DNA of 62,499 nucleotides from an uncultured Saprospiraceae bacterium (GTDB taxonomy: Bacteria; Bacteroidota; Bacteroidia; Chitinophagales; Saprospiraceae). A model generated the notes under the pieces. The model saw nothing but the letters and a program-made list of their open reading frames with translations, made no database searches and was not told the DNA's origin. The translations under genes were made by a program, and so were the position numbers. Shown piece by piece: positions 52,701 to 62,039 of this stretch (the stretch's first letter is position 1; each line of letters begins with the position of its first letter). The stretch is taken from the NCBI GenBank assembly GCA_937927575.1, contig CALBEE010000085.1:1-62499 (forward strand). The letters run 5' to 3'.

Positions 52701-53837
52701 ATGTCACACGCAACCATCGATCTACCTAAATTATATGATGCAGCTGCTGATTTTATGCCGCTTTTAGGTACCGATTATTTAGAACTATATGTAAGCAATG
52801 CCAAGCAAGCCGCACACTTCTATAAGTCTGCATTTGGATTTCAATCCTACGCATACAAAGGTTTAGAAACGGGGAGTAGAGATTTAGAATCTTATGTGGT
52901 GATACAGGACAAGATTAGATTAGTATTGACTTCTCCGCTTAAGAGTGGTACTGAAGTGGGCAAACATATCGATACTCATGGTGATGGTGTTAAAGTCATC
53001 GCGCTTTGGGTGGATGATGCGACATATGCCTATGAGGAAGCGATGCGTAGAGGTGCAACACATTATATGAATCCAACAGTCGAAGAAGATGAATCTGGAA
53101 GGGTAGTAAGGTCTGGGATTTATACATACGGTGAGACAGTTCATGTATTTGTTGAAAGAAAAGATTATAATGGTACTTTCCTACCTGGCTATAGAAGCTG
53201 GGAGACACCGAATTACAATCCTGAGCCAGTGGGACTGAAATACGTAGATCATATGGTGGGTAATGTCGAGTTAGGCCGAATGAATCATTGGGTAAAATTC
53301 TATCAAGAAGTATTGGGATTTGCTCAGATTTTGTCTTTCGATGATAAAGATATATCTACTGAATATACTGCCTTAATGAGTAAGGTAATGAGTAATGGGA
53401 ATGGTAGAATTAAATTTCCTATCAATGAACCCGCTGAAGGAAAGAAAAAATCACAAGTGGATGAATACTTAGATTTTTATGAAGGTGAAGGTGTACAACA
53501 TATTGCAGTAGCCACTGATGATATCATAGGTACGATTAAAGAGCTTACAAGTAGAGGTATTGAATTTTTGAGAGTACCGGACTCTTATTACGATATGTTA
53601 GCCGATAGGGTAGGAAATATTGATGAAGATATCGAGACATTGCGTCCATTAGGTATACTTGTTGATCGTGATGATGAAGGGTATCTACTGCAAATTTTTA
53701 CCAAGCCCGTAGAACCAAGACCAACTATGTTTTTTGAGATTATTCAACGTAAAGGAGCCACATCTTTTGGGAAGGGTAATTTTAAGGCTTTGTTCGAAGC
53801 TATCGAAAGAGAGCAAGAACTTAGAGGAACACTCTAG
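52701..53837 (+). CDS. hppD: 4-hydroxyphenylpyruvate dioxygenase
   Basis: 378 residues. A two-repeat vicinal-oxygen-chelate protein; the C-terminal half is catalytic. Iron ligands H184 (YVDHMVGNVE), H267 (VQHIAVATDD) and E346 (FFEIIQRKG) are all present, with the C-terminal GKGNFKALFEAIEREQ helix that gates the site. It turns 4-hydroxyphenylpyruvate into homogentisate, step 2 of tyrosine catabolism. No hmgA or fumarylacetoacetase gene is adjacent. Regulated by the divergent MarR protein. Confidence 0.97.
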   Translation: MSHATIDLPKLYDAAADFMPLLGTDYLELYVSNAKQAAHFYKSAFGFQSYAYKGLETGSRDLESYVVIQDKIRLVLTSPLKSGTEVGKHIDTHGDGVKVIALWVDDATYAYEEAMRRGATHYMNPTVEEDESGRVVRSGIYTYGETVHVFVERKDYNGTFLPGYRSWETPNYNPEPVGLKYVDHMVGNVELGRMNHWVKFYQEVLGFAQILSFDDKDISTEYTALMSKVMSNGNGRIKFPINEPAEGKKKSQVDEYLDFYEGEGVQHIAVATDDIIGTIKELTSRGIEFLRVPDSYYDMLADRVGNIDEDIETLRPLGILVDRDDEGYLLQIFTKPVEPRPTMFFEIIQRKGATSFGKGNFKALFEAIEREQELRGTL

Positions 53838-53866
53838 AAAGGAAAGACTAAAATTTTAATTTTTAT

Positions 53867-53933
53867 AAATTCCAAATTCTAAATGCATCAATACTCATAT
53901 CGAGTAGTATGTGATTTGGAATTTGGATTTTTT
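53867..53933 (+). terminator. Branched terminator-like structure after hppD
   Basis: Outer arms AAATTCCAAAT (53867-53877) and ATTTGGAATTT (53914-53924) enclose an inner hairpin TACTC/GAGTA, followed by GGATTTTTTTT. A probable terminator for hppD despite the long loop. Confidence 0.6.
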
Positions 53934-53943
53934 TTCGTGAGGG

Positions 53944-54399
53944 CTAGCCTTTCGATTTTCCGCTCAGGATATTACCTATCAATATAAGTTGAGCTATCAT
54001 AAAGACTCCGACACCAGTAATGAGTATCTCATCGATATCCCATAGCTGCTCTTTGAATGCCGTGAGGAAGACTGTGCCTATCACTCCAAGTGATAATAAA
54101 CTGTGTAAATTGGTAAGTCTTACATTTAACTCTCTGTCTCTGAAATAATAATATATCGCTGCAAAAAGAGCTGCCAATAGTATGGTTATTATCGAAATAC
54201 TGAAAAAACTTACTTGATGAGTCTCACCTTTTATAATCACCTCTAATCCAGTTTTTTTTCTAAACATAGAAGTAGTGATCATCGCCAATATTGAAAACAA
54301 CCAATAGTTGTAAATTGGTATTCCGGCAGAAGACGCCTCTTTTTTTTCAAGTTCTTTTTGAGCCTTCCTATCAAAAGATTTTTTGTTTTTATTCTTCAC
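53944..54399 (-). CDS. Small membrane protein of unknown function
   Basis: 151 residues. Charged N-terminus (KNKNKKSFDRKAQKELEKK) then about four hydrophobic segments (IYNYWLFSILAMITTSMF, FFSISIITILLAALFAAIYYYF, LLSLGVIGTVFLTA, ILITGVGVFMIAQLILIGNIL; landmarks). No named family recognised. It starts inside the end of the GNAT-SRPBCC gene (11-nt overlap), so the two are cotranscribed and probably work together. Confidence 0.7.
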   Translation of the reverse strand: MKNKNKKSFDRKAQKELEKKEASSAGIPIYNYWLFSILAMITTSMFRKKTGLEVIIKGETHQVSFFSISIITILLAALFAAIYYYFRDRELNVRLTNLHSLLSLGVIGTVFLTAFKEQLWDIDEILITGVGVFMIAQLILIGNILSGKSKG

Positions 54400-55327
54400 A
54401 GTAATCTTTTAGTCTTTGTAAAAAATATTCCCATCCGCCACGACAGCTTTCTTCCTTAAATTCGGGAATGTCTTGAGGAAAAGTCTCTAATCCAGTACAT
54501 GTAACAGTAATCCTAACAGCTTGATCTGTTTCTTCCATGGTGAATTTTGATTTCGATATACCATTATATTCGTCATATCGCCATAAATAACTTATAGATT
54601 CTTCAGATTGCACATCTACTACATTCCATTTATGTGTAAAGGTTTTGCCTTCGTGGTGAATTACGAATTGGGTAGCAAATCCAATATGGGCTTCGAAAGT
54701 TTCTATTTGTTCGAAGTACCATTTTTTCATTTCTTCGAGTTGGCTTATTGCCGACCAGGCTTTTGCTTTTGTACAACGAATATCTTGCGATACAATAATA
54801 GGATTGGACTTCTTATTTTCCATTTTATGCCATCGACATTTAATACTATCACCAGGAAAGTAGTCTGTTTTATAATGACGCATGCCTATCTTTTCTAAGA
54901 CCTTACATGAAGCAACATTATCAGGATAAGCTAGACCTACGATCTGATGTAATCCCAGATCATTAAATCCGTAATCCAATAAAGGAAGACAAGATTCCGT
55001 AGCGATTCCTTTACCCCAATACTCAGGTAAAAACCTATATCCAATATCCGTCTCTCCAATATCAGATTCCCATTTGAGACCAGAAAATCCGATTACTTTA
55101 TTATCTGGTTTGTACACCACCGCAAATCTTCCATAGCCTTGTATATTATAATCTCTTTTCCAAACAGTATCAATCACGTTTTGCGCTTCTTCAATACTCC
55201 TAAGAGGCTTTTCTCCAGTATATCTGACTACTTCAGGGTGTGAGTTGAATTCAAATACCGCTTCAACATCACTATCTGTAAATCGTCGTAATATCAGTCG
55301 TTCGGTTTCTATTGTTTTATTTTCCAT
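54389..55327 (-). CDS. GNAT acetyltransferase fused to an SRPBCC/AHSA1 domain
   Basis: Start at 55327 (MENKTIETERLILRRF) gives ~312 residues; the ATG at 55336 adds three. Residues 1-165 are a RimJ-type GNAT: ERLILRRFTDSDVEAVF, VIGFSGLKWESDIGETDIGYRFLPEYWGKGIATE with the acetyl-CoA loop (W-G-K-G-I-A), and LVIGLAYPDNVASCKVLEKIGM. Residues ~175-312 have the AHSA1/SRPBCC pattern: VSQDIRCTKAKAWSAISQLEEMKKW, GKTFTHKWNVVDVQSEESISYLWRY and a C-terminal helix RGGWEYFLQRLKDY. The two are usually separate genes, so the fusion is notable. Substrate unknown. Confidence 0.88.
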   Translation of the reverse strand: MENKTIETERLILRRFTDSDVEAVFEFNSHPEVVRYTGEKPLRSIEEAQNVIDTVWKRDYNIQGYGRFAVVYKPDNKVIGFSGLKWESDIGETDIGYRFLPEYWGKGIATESCLPLLDYGFNDLGLHQIVGLAYPDNVASCKVLEKIGMRHYKTDYFPGDSIKCRWHKMENKKSNPIIVSQDIRCTKAKAWSAISQLEEMKKWYFEQIETFEAHIGFATQFVIHHEGKTFTHKWNVVDVQSEESISYLWRYDEYNGISKSKFTMEETDQAVRITVTCTGLETFPQDIPEFKEESCRGGWEYFLQRLKDYCEE

Positions 55328-55398
55328 ATATCTCAATCTAATGATTGCAAGATAATCATCTTTCTATTTATAAATACTTCTATCTTAGAGCTTTAATT

Positions 55399-58341
55399 AT
55401 GAAAAAAGAGATGTCATCCATTCAAGTTGATTTTACCGCATTAAAAAATGCAATTGACGGTGATTTGTTGACAGATCAACTTTCCAAAATTATATATTCT
55501 ACTGATGCTTCTGTTTATAAAGAAGAGCCTTTAGCCGTAGTCTTACCTAAGCATAAACGCGATATAATATCGATAGTTAAGTTTGCCGCAAAACACAATC
55601 TTTCCCTGATACCGCGAGCAGGCGGCACTTCCTTATCTGGCCAATGTGTGGGTAATGGCATAGTCGTCGATGTAAGTAAGTATATGGCTAAGATTGTATC
55701 GGTAGACAAGGATAATAATACGGTAATAGTTCAGCCAGGTGTAGTGCGTGATGATTTGAATAGAGCATTGCAAAAAGACAATCTTTTTTTTCCGCCAATC
55801 ACAAGTACTTCTAATAGAGCTAATGTGGGTGGTATGGTAGGCAATAATTCTTGTGGACAGAATTCAATAGTCTATGGTGATACGAGACAATATGCGATTA
55901 AGATCGAAGGTGTATTAAGTGATGGGTCAGAAGTCGTATTCCAAAGTTTATCTTTAGATGAGTATAGAGCAAAACTTAGTTTAGCATCATTAGAAGGTGA
56001 TTTATATAGGCAAATTAATGATGCACTATCCCAAAAGTCTAACAGAGAAAATATAGCAAGGGAATTTCCAAAAGCTTCGGTGACAAGAAGAAATACGGGT
56101 TATGCATTAGATGAGTTAGTAAAATGCTTACCCTTTACTGAGCAAGGCGAAAATTTTAATTTTTGTAAATTAATTTGTGGATCAGAAGGTACGCTTGTTT
56201 TCATTACTCGGATTACATTAAAACTAAAACCGCTTCCACCGACATTTCCTGCCATAGCCATTCTCCAATTTGGATCCATCAATGAATGTTTGCAGTCAGT
56301 TACCGATGCGATGCAACATCGCCCATTTACCTGTGAGATGATGGACAAACCAATTTTGGATTGTACTAAAGGTAACGCCATGTATAATGCAAGTAGAGAA
56401 AAATTTATTGATGGTGATCCGGTCGGAGTATTAATGGTTGAGTTTAAAGCCGATACGGCAGAAGGTGCAAGGGTGTTGGCTGAACAATGCATTCAGGATA
56501 TGCAATCGAAAAGTAGAGGCTATGCTTACTCGATAGTGGAGGGTGATGATACCAAAGAAGTTTGGAAATTGAGAAAAGCAGGATTAGGATTGTTAGCGAA
56601 TCTTCCTGGTGATCCAAAGGCCGTAGCTTGTATAGAAGATACAGCGGTAAGCACTGAAGATTTAGCAAATTACATTCAAGAGTTTGATGAATTAATGAAG
56701 GACTATAATCAAGAGGTTATTCATTATGCACATGCTGGGGCAGGAGAATTGCATTTGCGACCGATCTTAGATCTGAAGAAAAAAGAAGATCGGAAAAATT
56801 TTTATGAAATAAGTTTAGCATCCGCTCAACTGGTAAAAAAATATAAGGGATCACTTAGTGGTGAGCATGGAGACGGAAGAGTACGTGCTCCTTTTATCGA
56901 ATTGATGGTGGGTAAGGAAAATTATAACTTATTCAAATCCATTAAATATACTTGGGATCCTAATAATATATTCAACCCTAATAAAATTATAGACGCAAAG
57001 GCTATGACAGAAGATCTTCGATATACGGAAGATCAAAAAACGCCTGAATTTGATACATTAATTGATTTTTCGGACACAGGTGGAATATTAAGATTAGTGG
57101 AAAAATGCAATGGGTCAGGAGATTGTCGCAAGAAAGCGGAATCTGGAGGCGTAATGTGTCCGAGTTATCACGCGACTCTAGACGAGAAAAATACCACTAG
57201 AGCTAGAGCGAATACACTGAGAACATTATTAAGTAAAAATCAAGAGGCTAATGCCTTTGATCATGAAGAACTAAAGGAAGTAATGGACCTTTGCCTTTCT
57301 TGTAAAGGTTGTACTTCAGAATGTCCTTCTAATGTAGATATGACTAATTTGAAAGCAGAGTTTACTTACCAGTATCAAAAAAAGAATGGCGTTCCATTAC
57401 GCTCAAGAGCATTTGCCTATATTAATTCATTGAATGCATTAGGCTCAATATTTCCTTCGGTGGCTAATTTTGTTTTGTCTAATAGTTGGACAGGAGGGGT
57501 AGTAAAAAGAATTTTAGGTGTTGCTCCAAAGAGAAGTCTACCGGCAATACAAAAGGTGAGCCTTAGAAAGTGGTACAAGAAAAACTATAGAGCTTCTAAT
57601 ATCAGAAGAAAAAAAGTCATTTATCTATTCTGTGATGAGTTCACTAATTATAATGATACTCAGGTAGGTATCAAGACGATACAATTATTTTCTAGGCTAG
57701 GCTATAAAGTGAATTTAGTAGATCATGACGAGAGTGGAAGAGCTGCATTTTCTAAAGGACTCCTGGAGAAAGCCAAGAAGCATGCGGAAAAGAATGTCAA
57801 CATTTTTTCCGCTTTGATCAATAGAGATAATGTGCTGATTGGAATTGAACCTTCTGCCATTCTTGGATTTAGAGATGAGTATCCAAAGATTGTCAGTTCA
57901 CCATTAGTAGATAAATCTAAGGAGTTAGCCAAGAATGTTTTTCTAGTGGAAGAATTCATTGCACAGGAAATCAGATCTTTCGAAATTACAGTTAATGATT
58001 TTGATGATATGGAAAGAAATCTGATAGTTCATGCCCATTGTCATCAAAAAGCTCTGACTAATACATCAGATACTTTTACCGCGCTTTCTATTGCTAAAGG
58101 GCACAAAGTCAGGATGCTAGATACTGGGTGTTGTGGTATGGCGGGTTCGTTTGGGTATGAAAAAGAACATTATAAAGTGAGTATGGATGTAGGAGAATTG
58201 GTTTTGTTTCCTAAAGTACGTGAGGCTAGCAAAGATTCTATTATTGTGGCTTCAGGAACAAGTTGTAGACATCAGATCATGGATGGTACTGCGAGAGTAG
58301 GTTTACATCCTGTGGAGATTTTATATGATGCATTGGCATAA
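55399..58341 (+). CDS. FAD-linked and Fe-S oxidoreductase (YdiJ/D-2-hydroxyacid dehydrogenase type)
   Basis: Start at 55399 (MKKEMSSIQV); the frame from 55345 begins at TTG. ~980 residues. Residues ~20-440 are a FAD_binding_4/GlcD-type flavoprotein (VVLPKHKRDIISIVKFA, GGTSLSGQCVG, NVGGMVGNNSCGQNSIVYGDT, GSEGTLVFITRITLKLKP). Two 4Fe-4S clusters sit at ~570-640 (CNGSGDCRKK..GGVMCPSY and CLSCKGCTSECPSNVDM). The C-terminal half has two CCG-type cysteine-rich domains of the heterodisulfide reductase/LutA type (HAHCHQKALT and DTGCCGMAGSFGYE). This single-chain architecture is that of YdiJ, a D-2-hydroxyglutarate or D-lactate oxidase. Substrate not decidable. Monocistronic. Confidence 0.93.
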   Translation: MKKEMSSIQVDFTALKNAIDGDLLTDQLSKIIYSTDASVYKEEPLAVVLPKHKRDIISIVKFAAKHNLSLIPRAGGTSLSGQCVGNGIVVDVSKYMAKIVSVDKDNNTVIVQPGVVRDDLNRALQKDNLFFPPITSTSNRANVGGMVGNNSCGQNSIVYGDTRQYAIKIEGVLSDGSEVVFQSLSLDEYRAKLSLASLEGDLYRQINDALSQKSNRENIAREFPKASVTRRNTGYALDELVKCLPFTEQGENFNFCKLICGSEGTLVFITRITLKLKPLPPTFPAIAILQFGSINECLQSVTDAMQHRPFTCEMMDKPILDCTKGNAMYNASREKFIDGDPVGVLMVEFKADTAEGARVLAEQCIQDMQSKSRGYAYSIVEGDDTKEVWKLRKAGLGLLANLPGDPKAVACIEDTAVSTEDLANYIQEFDELMKDYNQEVIHYAHAGAGELHLRPILDLKKKEDRKNFYEISLASAQLVKKYKGSLSGEHGDGRVRAPFIELMVGKENYNLFKSIKYTWDPNNIFNPNKIIDAKAMTEDLRYTEDQKTPEFDTLIDFSDTGGILRLVEKCNGSGDCRKKAESGGVMCPSYHATLDEKNTTRARANTLRTLLSKNQEANAFDHEELKEVMDLCLSCKGCTSECPSNVDMTNLKAEFTYQYQKKNGVPLRSRAFAYINSLNALGSIFPSVANFVLSNSWTGGVVKRILGVAPKRSLPAIQKVSLRKWYKKNYRASNIRRKKVIYLFCDEFTNYNDTQVGIKTIQLFSRLGYKVNLVDHDESGRAAFSKGLLEKAKKHAEKNVNIFSALINRDNVLIGIEPSAILGFRDEYPKIVSSPLVDKSKELAKNVFLVEEFIAQEIRSFEITVNDFDDMERNLIVHAHCHQKALTNTSDTFTALSIAKGHKVRMLDTGCCGMAGSFGYEKEHYKVSMDVGELVLFPKVREASKDSIIVASGTSCRHQIMDGTARVGLHPVEILYDALA

Positions 58342-58367
58342 GAAATACAATTAGCTTCTGTATTTAG

Positions 58368-58380
58368 GCTGATCATCAGC
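58368..58380 (+). other. Short palindromic hairpin downstream of the FAD/Fe-S gene
   Basis: GCTGATCATCAGC, six-base arms around one base. It is 27 bases after the stop but has no T tract, so it is at most a weak terminator. Confidence 0.35.
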
Positions 58381-58491
58381 TCTCATTTACGCTAAGAATA
58401 ATTTAACAGACTCATTAGTATATTTTAATAGAACGAATGAAGCGTAGTATTGATCATTCTTATCTTGGTTATGTATCAAACTACAAACTCA

Positions 58492-59250
58492 ATGATTAGG
58501 TTAATCCCAATTTTAGCATTTTTCCTTTTTTACACATCTAATACTTTTGCACAAGTAGACAGTATTCCTTCAAGTTACAAAGCCATTGAAGTTTCATTTT
58601 TCTCAACTAATTTATCTGGAGGTATAGATGATTTATCTTTAGCTTTATCAGAAGATGGTCAAGAGATTTCTCTAGCCGAATATGCATCTGCTGCAGGGTA
58701 TAGTGTCAACTATACATCCCAAAAACAATGGAAACGATATCCGCGATGGTCAATGAAAATCCAATTAGGTGTTTATTCTGTTGCCGGAAATATAAGATAT
58801 AGAAGAACAGGTGCTTCCATTTCTGGATCTGATCAAATTTTCGAAGCGGATAAGATCATTAATTTTAGAAGCCTATATTTAAGTACAGGATATCTGTTTA
58901 ATTATAAAATACTAAAGTCGAAAAGTTACAATCTCTCATTTGGTCCGGTATTAGCTGGACGCATAGGAAATCATGTAACCGGCGAATCAGATATTTACAT
59001 TAAGGATTATACGCTTGATCCAAGGCATTCAGAATTTCAAAATTCTGTTGTTTTGGATTCGGATGAAGAATTAGTAGGGTTTCAAGCATTTTTTAAGATG
59101 GGTCTGAGCAAGCAATTTCATATCAGCGGAAATTATTTTAGTATAGGAGTCGAATACAATCGATCTTTACTAAACCTTCATAATGCAGGAAGCGCTAAAT
59201 CTCATATGGTAGGTGTGAGTTTAGCTTATGGTTTTGCTCAGCCTAATTAA
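58492..59250 (+). CDS. Predicted outer-membrane protein
   Basis: Start at 58492 (MIRLIPILAFFLFYTSNTFAQ) gives a clean signal peptide; the frame from 58450 begins with TTG. ~252 residues with alternating beta strands: SMKIQLGVYSVAGNIRYRR, SLYLSTGYLFNYKI, YNLSFGPVLAGRIG, FSIGVEYNRSL and HMVGVSLAYGFAQPN. Likely a small outer-membrane barrel. It overlaps the end of the convergent kinase gene by 8 nt. Function unknown. Confidence 0.7.
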   Translation: MIRLIPILAFFLFYTSNTFAQVDSIPSSYKAIEVSFFSTNLSGGIDDLSLALSEDGQEISLAEYASAAGYSVNYTSQKQWKRYPRWSMKIQLGVYSVAGNIRYRRTGASISGSDQIFEADKIINFRSLYLSTGYLFNYKILKSKSYNLSFGPVLAGRIGNHVTGESDIYIKDYTLDPRHSEFQNSVVLDSDEELVGFQAFFKMGLSKQFHISGNYFSIGVEYNRSLLNLHNAGSAKSHMVGVSLAYGFAQPN

Positions 59251-60538
59251 ACTTGACTTTAAATTCTGTCCATTTTGAATCTGGATCCGTTTGTAATGAA
59301 AAATCCGTTTGGTGAGAGGTTAGTATATCTCTGATGAGCATAAGCCCTACGCCTTGTCCTGTCGGCTTTGTACTGAAGAATGGAGTAAATATTTTATGAG
59401 CAATTTTATCTGGTATTCCTTTACCATTATCTGCAATAGTGAATGAGCTGGGATATTCGGTGCAGCTAATTTTTATGTCACCATCTTCATGGATGGATTC
59501 AATGGCATTTTTAATCATATTAGAAATAGCTTGCTCTAATAAGAGTTGGTCTCCAAAAATGGTGACTGGATGCTTGGGGATATCAAATTCTATTGATATG
59601 TCTAATTCTTGAGCTTTTGGAACAAATAACTGTCCACTTTTTTTAAGCAATTGCGCAAGATCCATTTTTTGCATTTGCGGCTTGGGAAGCCGAAGTATCG
59701 AAGCGTAATTGGCCATGAATTTTCCTAAACCTACGTTTCGATCTCTGGCTATTTCAAGAGATTCTTTTAGTGATGCATCTTGCAAATCATCAAATCCGTA
59801 TTCTATAACAGTATCTAAGATAGAATTTACTGCGCCCATACTATTGTTTACTTCATGAGCCATCATCCGTATGATTTTACCAAAAGCTTCTTTTTGGGTT
59901 TTTAGCATTTCCGTTGAGAGGTCATCTATGAGTATAAATTTTCGTTTAAATCCTTGATGGACGACTTCATTGATTTGAACTTTATATTTGTCAATGCCAT
60001 TGACTTCTACAAGGGTAGGGGTATCGTTAGGGATCAATTGAATTTTTGGAATTAATTCACTTGGATATTGATCCAGACTTTTTTCGTTCCAGTTATCTTC
60101 TATGCCCAGTATTTTGGCTGCGGATGGATTTACATTGGAAAGATTGCCATTATAATCCATAATAATGATTCCTAATGGAGTCACTTCAATAAGATTTTGA
60201 ACGAAGTAACTTTGGCCACTCATCAGTATTCTTTCTTCTCTTAATTGATCAATCATTTGATTGTAAGTTTCTATCAAATTATTAATCTCTACTGATCCTG
60301 TTTTGGTATACTTTATACTGAAATCTGCATCGGCAATCGCATCTACACCTGATTGCATAAGTTGTATGGGTTTTATAAATCCCTTGTACAATTGATAACT
60401 GAGTAATAGACTAAATACTACTAATATTTCAGCACCAAGAAATAGCCATTTATTTTCTTCAAGCCATTGGTAGATTACTAAGATCAAGACAGTATGAATG
60501 ATCGTTACGAATAGTATATACTTAAATTTTAGGCTCAT
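59243..60538 (-). CDS. Sensor histidine kinase (NtrY-like)
   Basis: 431 residues. Two membrane helices at ~7-24 and ~32-50 with almost no periplasmic loop, a HAMP-like region (KGFIKPIQLMQSGVDAIADADFS), a PAS domain (~110-210) and an atypical HisKA with the phospho-acceptor H228 in MMAHEVNNSMGAV. The ATPase domain has the N-box NMIKNAIESI, G1 DNGKGIP and G2 GQGVGLMLIRDI. It lacks a large sensor domain, so it may sense in the membrane or cytoplasm. It overlaps the response regulator gene by 17 nt and must be its partner. Confidence 0.94.
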   Translation of the reverse strand: MSLKFKYILFVTIIHTVLILVIYQWLEENKWLFLGAEILVVFSLLLSYQLYKGFIKPIQLMQSGVDAIADADFSIKYTKTGSVEINNLIETYNQMIDQLREERILMSGQSYFVQNLIEVTPLGIIIMDYNGNLSNVNPSAAKILGIEDNWNEKSLDQYPSELIPKIQLIPNDTPTLVEVNGIDKYKVQINEVVHQGFKRKFILIDDLSTEMLKTQKEAFGKIIRMMAHEVNNSMGAVNSILDTVIEYGFDDLQDASLKESLEIARDRNVGLGKFMANYASILRLPKPQMQKMDLAQLLKKSGQLFVPKAQELDISIEFDIPKHPVTIFGDQLLLEQAISNMIKNAIESIHEDGDIKISCTEYPSSFTIADNGKGIPDKIAHKIFTPFFSTKPTGQGVGLMLIRDILTSHQTDFSLQTDPDSKWTEFKVKFN

Positions 60539-61895
60539 GAGGGATACCGTATTTTTCTAATCTGCGATAAAGAGAACTACGGGTAATACCTAAGGCTCTA
60601 GAAGCACTGCTGATACTATGATTATGTTTTGCCAATGCTTTTTTAATGGTTTGTATTTCCATTTCCTGTAGATTGAGTTCACTCGCTTGTTCAATACTTT
60701 GAGAAGGAAAATTAAAGCATGGCATAAAATCTTTTATAGTAAGATCTTTCTTTTTCATATTAAGTAAGAAAGTACGCTCTGTAATATTTTTAAGCTGTCT
60801 TATATTACCCTTATACTCCTGCTGTGATATCCATCTATAAGTATCATCATCAATATAAGGAATATCTGCTTCATAAAGATCAGCGATACTGGCAATAAAA
60901 TGTTTTACTAATGCCGGGATATCAGATCTGCGTTCGCGTAAGGGAGGTAAATGTATATTAAGAAGATTAATTCGGTAATATAGATCTTCTCTAAACGCTC
61001 CAGTATTTGCCATAATGGCGAGATCTCTATTAGTGGCACTAATTACGCGAACGTTGATTTTAGTGGTGTTACTTGATCCTAGAGGCTCGAAAGTTCGTTC
61101 TTGTAATACTCGAAGCATTTTTACCTGATTGTTTAGAGGCAACTCACCGATTTCATCCAAAAAGATGGTGCCTTTATGAGCTTTGGTAAATCTACCTTCT
61201 CGATCATCATATGCTCCAGTGAAGGCTCCTTTCTTATGTCCAAACATTTCACTTTCGAAAAGTTCATTTGGGATTCCTCCTAGATTTACTTTTACGAATT
61301 CCTGTTCTGCTCTATGACTTTGGTTGTGTATCGCTTCCGCTACTAACTCTTTACCAGTACCGCTCTCTCCTGTGATCAGGACACTTGCTTCAGTAGCGGC
61401 AACTCTATGCACAAGATCCATCACTTGTTTCATTTCATCACTATCACCAATGATGTTATAATCATTATGAGCTGCTTTTAAAATATTCGACTTTTTAGTA
61501 TGAGCCTCGTGATGTAATGATAATATGCTTTCTATTGAAGCGATGAGATCTTTATTGTCCCATGGCTTAGCCATGAAGTCTTTAGCACCTATTTTCATGC
61601 CTTCTACTGCGAGCTGCACAGTGGCCCATCCGGTCATAAGTATGACGGAGATTTGAGGATATTCTTCTCTTATAATTTTCAGTAATCTCAAGCCTTGCTT
61701 TCCAGAAGTATCGATTGTGAAATTCATATCCAATAAAATAAGCTTAGGATCAAAAGCTTCTATGGTTTCTTGCGCTATGGCAGGATGATGAATGGCCTGA
61801 CAGTCAAACAACTTCTTTTTAAGTAATAGCTGCAGACTGGTACAGACAGTACGATCATCATCAATGATTAATATTTTGGCTTTGGTATTGGACAT
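60522..61895 (-). CDS. Sigma-54-dependent response regulator (NtrC/AtoC type)
   Basis: Start at 61895 (MSNTKAKILIIDDDRT) gives 457 residues; the frame from 62003 has an unlike N-terminus. Receiver domain with D56 (ILLDMNF) and the conserved Lys in MAKPWDN. The AAA+ domain has Walker A GESGTGKE (176-183), the sigma-54 contact loop GAFTGA (223-228) and Walker B IFLDEIGEL. The C-terminal Fis-type HTH is SISSASRALGITRSSLYRRLEKYGI. It activates sigma-54 promoters when phosphorylated. Neighbours are the kinase and an FtsX-type permease, a common Bacteroidota grouping in which the pair controls an ABC transporter. Confidence 0.96.
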   Translation of the reverse strand: MSNTKAKILIIDDDRTVCTSLQLLLKKKLFDCQAIHHPAIAQETIEAFDPKLILLDMNFTIDTSGKQGLRLLKIIREEYPQISVILMTGWATVQLAVEGMKIGAKDFMAKPWDNKDLIASIESILSLHHEAHTKKSNILKAAHNDYNIIGDSDEMKQVMDLVHRVAATEASVLITGESGTGKELVAEAIHNQSHRAEQEFVKVNLGGIPNELFESEMFGHKKGAFTGAYDDREGRFTKAHKGTIFLDEIGELPLNNQVKMLRVLQERTFEPLGSSNTTKINVRVISATNRDLAIMANTGAFREDLYYRINLLNIHLPPLRERRSDIPALVKHFIASIADLYEADIPYIDDDTYRWISQQEYKGNIRQLKNITERTFLLNMKKKDLTIKDFMPCFNFPSQSIEQASELNLQEMEIQTIKKALAKHNHSISSASRALGITRSSLYRRLEKYGIPHEPKI

Positions 61896-61989
61896 ATAAG
61901 TTAGACGAATATAATCATTGAAGCGTTGCGAATGAAACTTCAATTTTTGGATTTTATAATTAAAATTGTATTGAGTATCTGAGAAAGAG

Positions 61990-62021
61990 GGCGGAATCGG
62001 CAATGGTAGACCTATTCCGCC
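61990..62021 (-). other. Hairpin between the permease and the response regulator
   Basis: GGCGGAAT (61990-61997) and ATTCCGCC (62014-62021) form an 8-bp GC-rich stem with a 16-base loop. On the minus strand it is followed by CCTCTTTCTC. It could terminate the permease transcript or attenuate into the regulator gene. Confidence 0.5.
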
Positions 62022-62039
62022 ACATGTGATTTTCTCCTT

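Noticed and set aside
61990-62039. Sigma-54 -24/-12 promoter
   Set aside because: A TGGC and a TTGC exist on the minus strand but are 18 bases apart instead of about 10, so this does not match the consensus.
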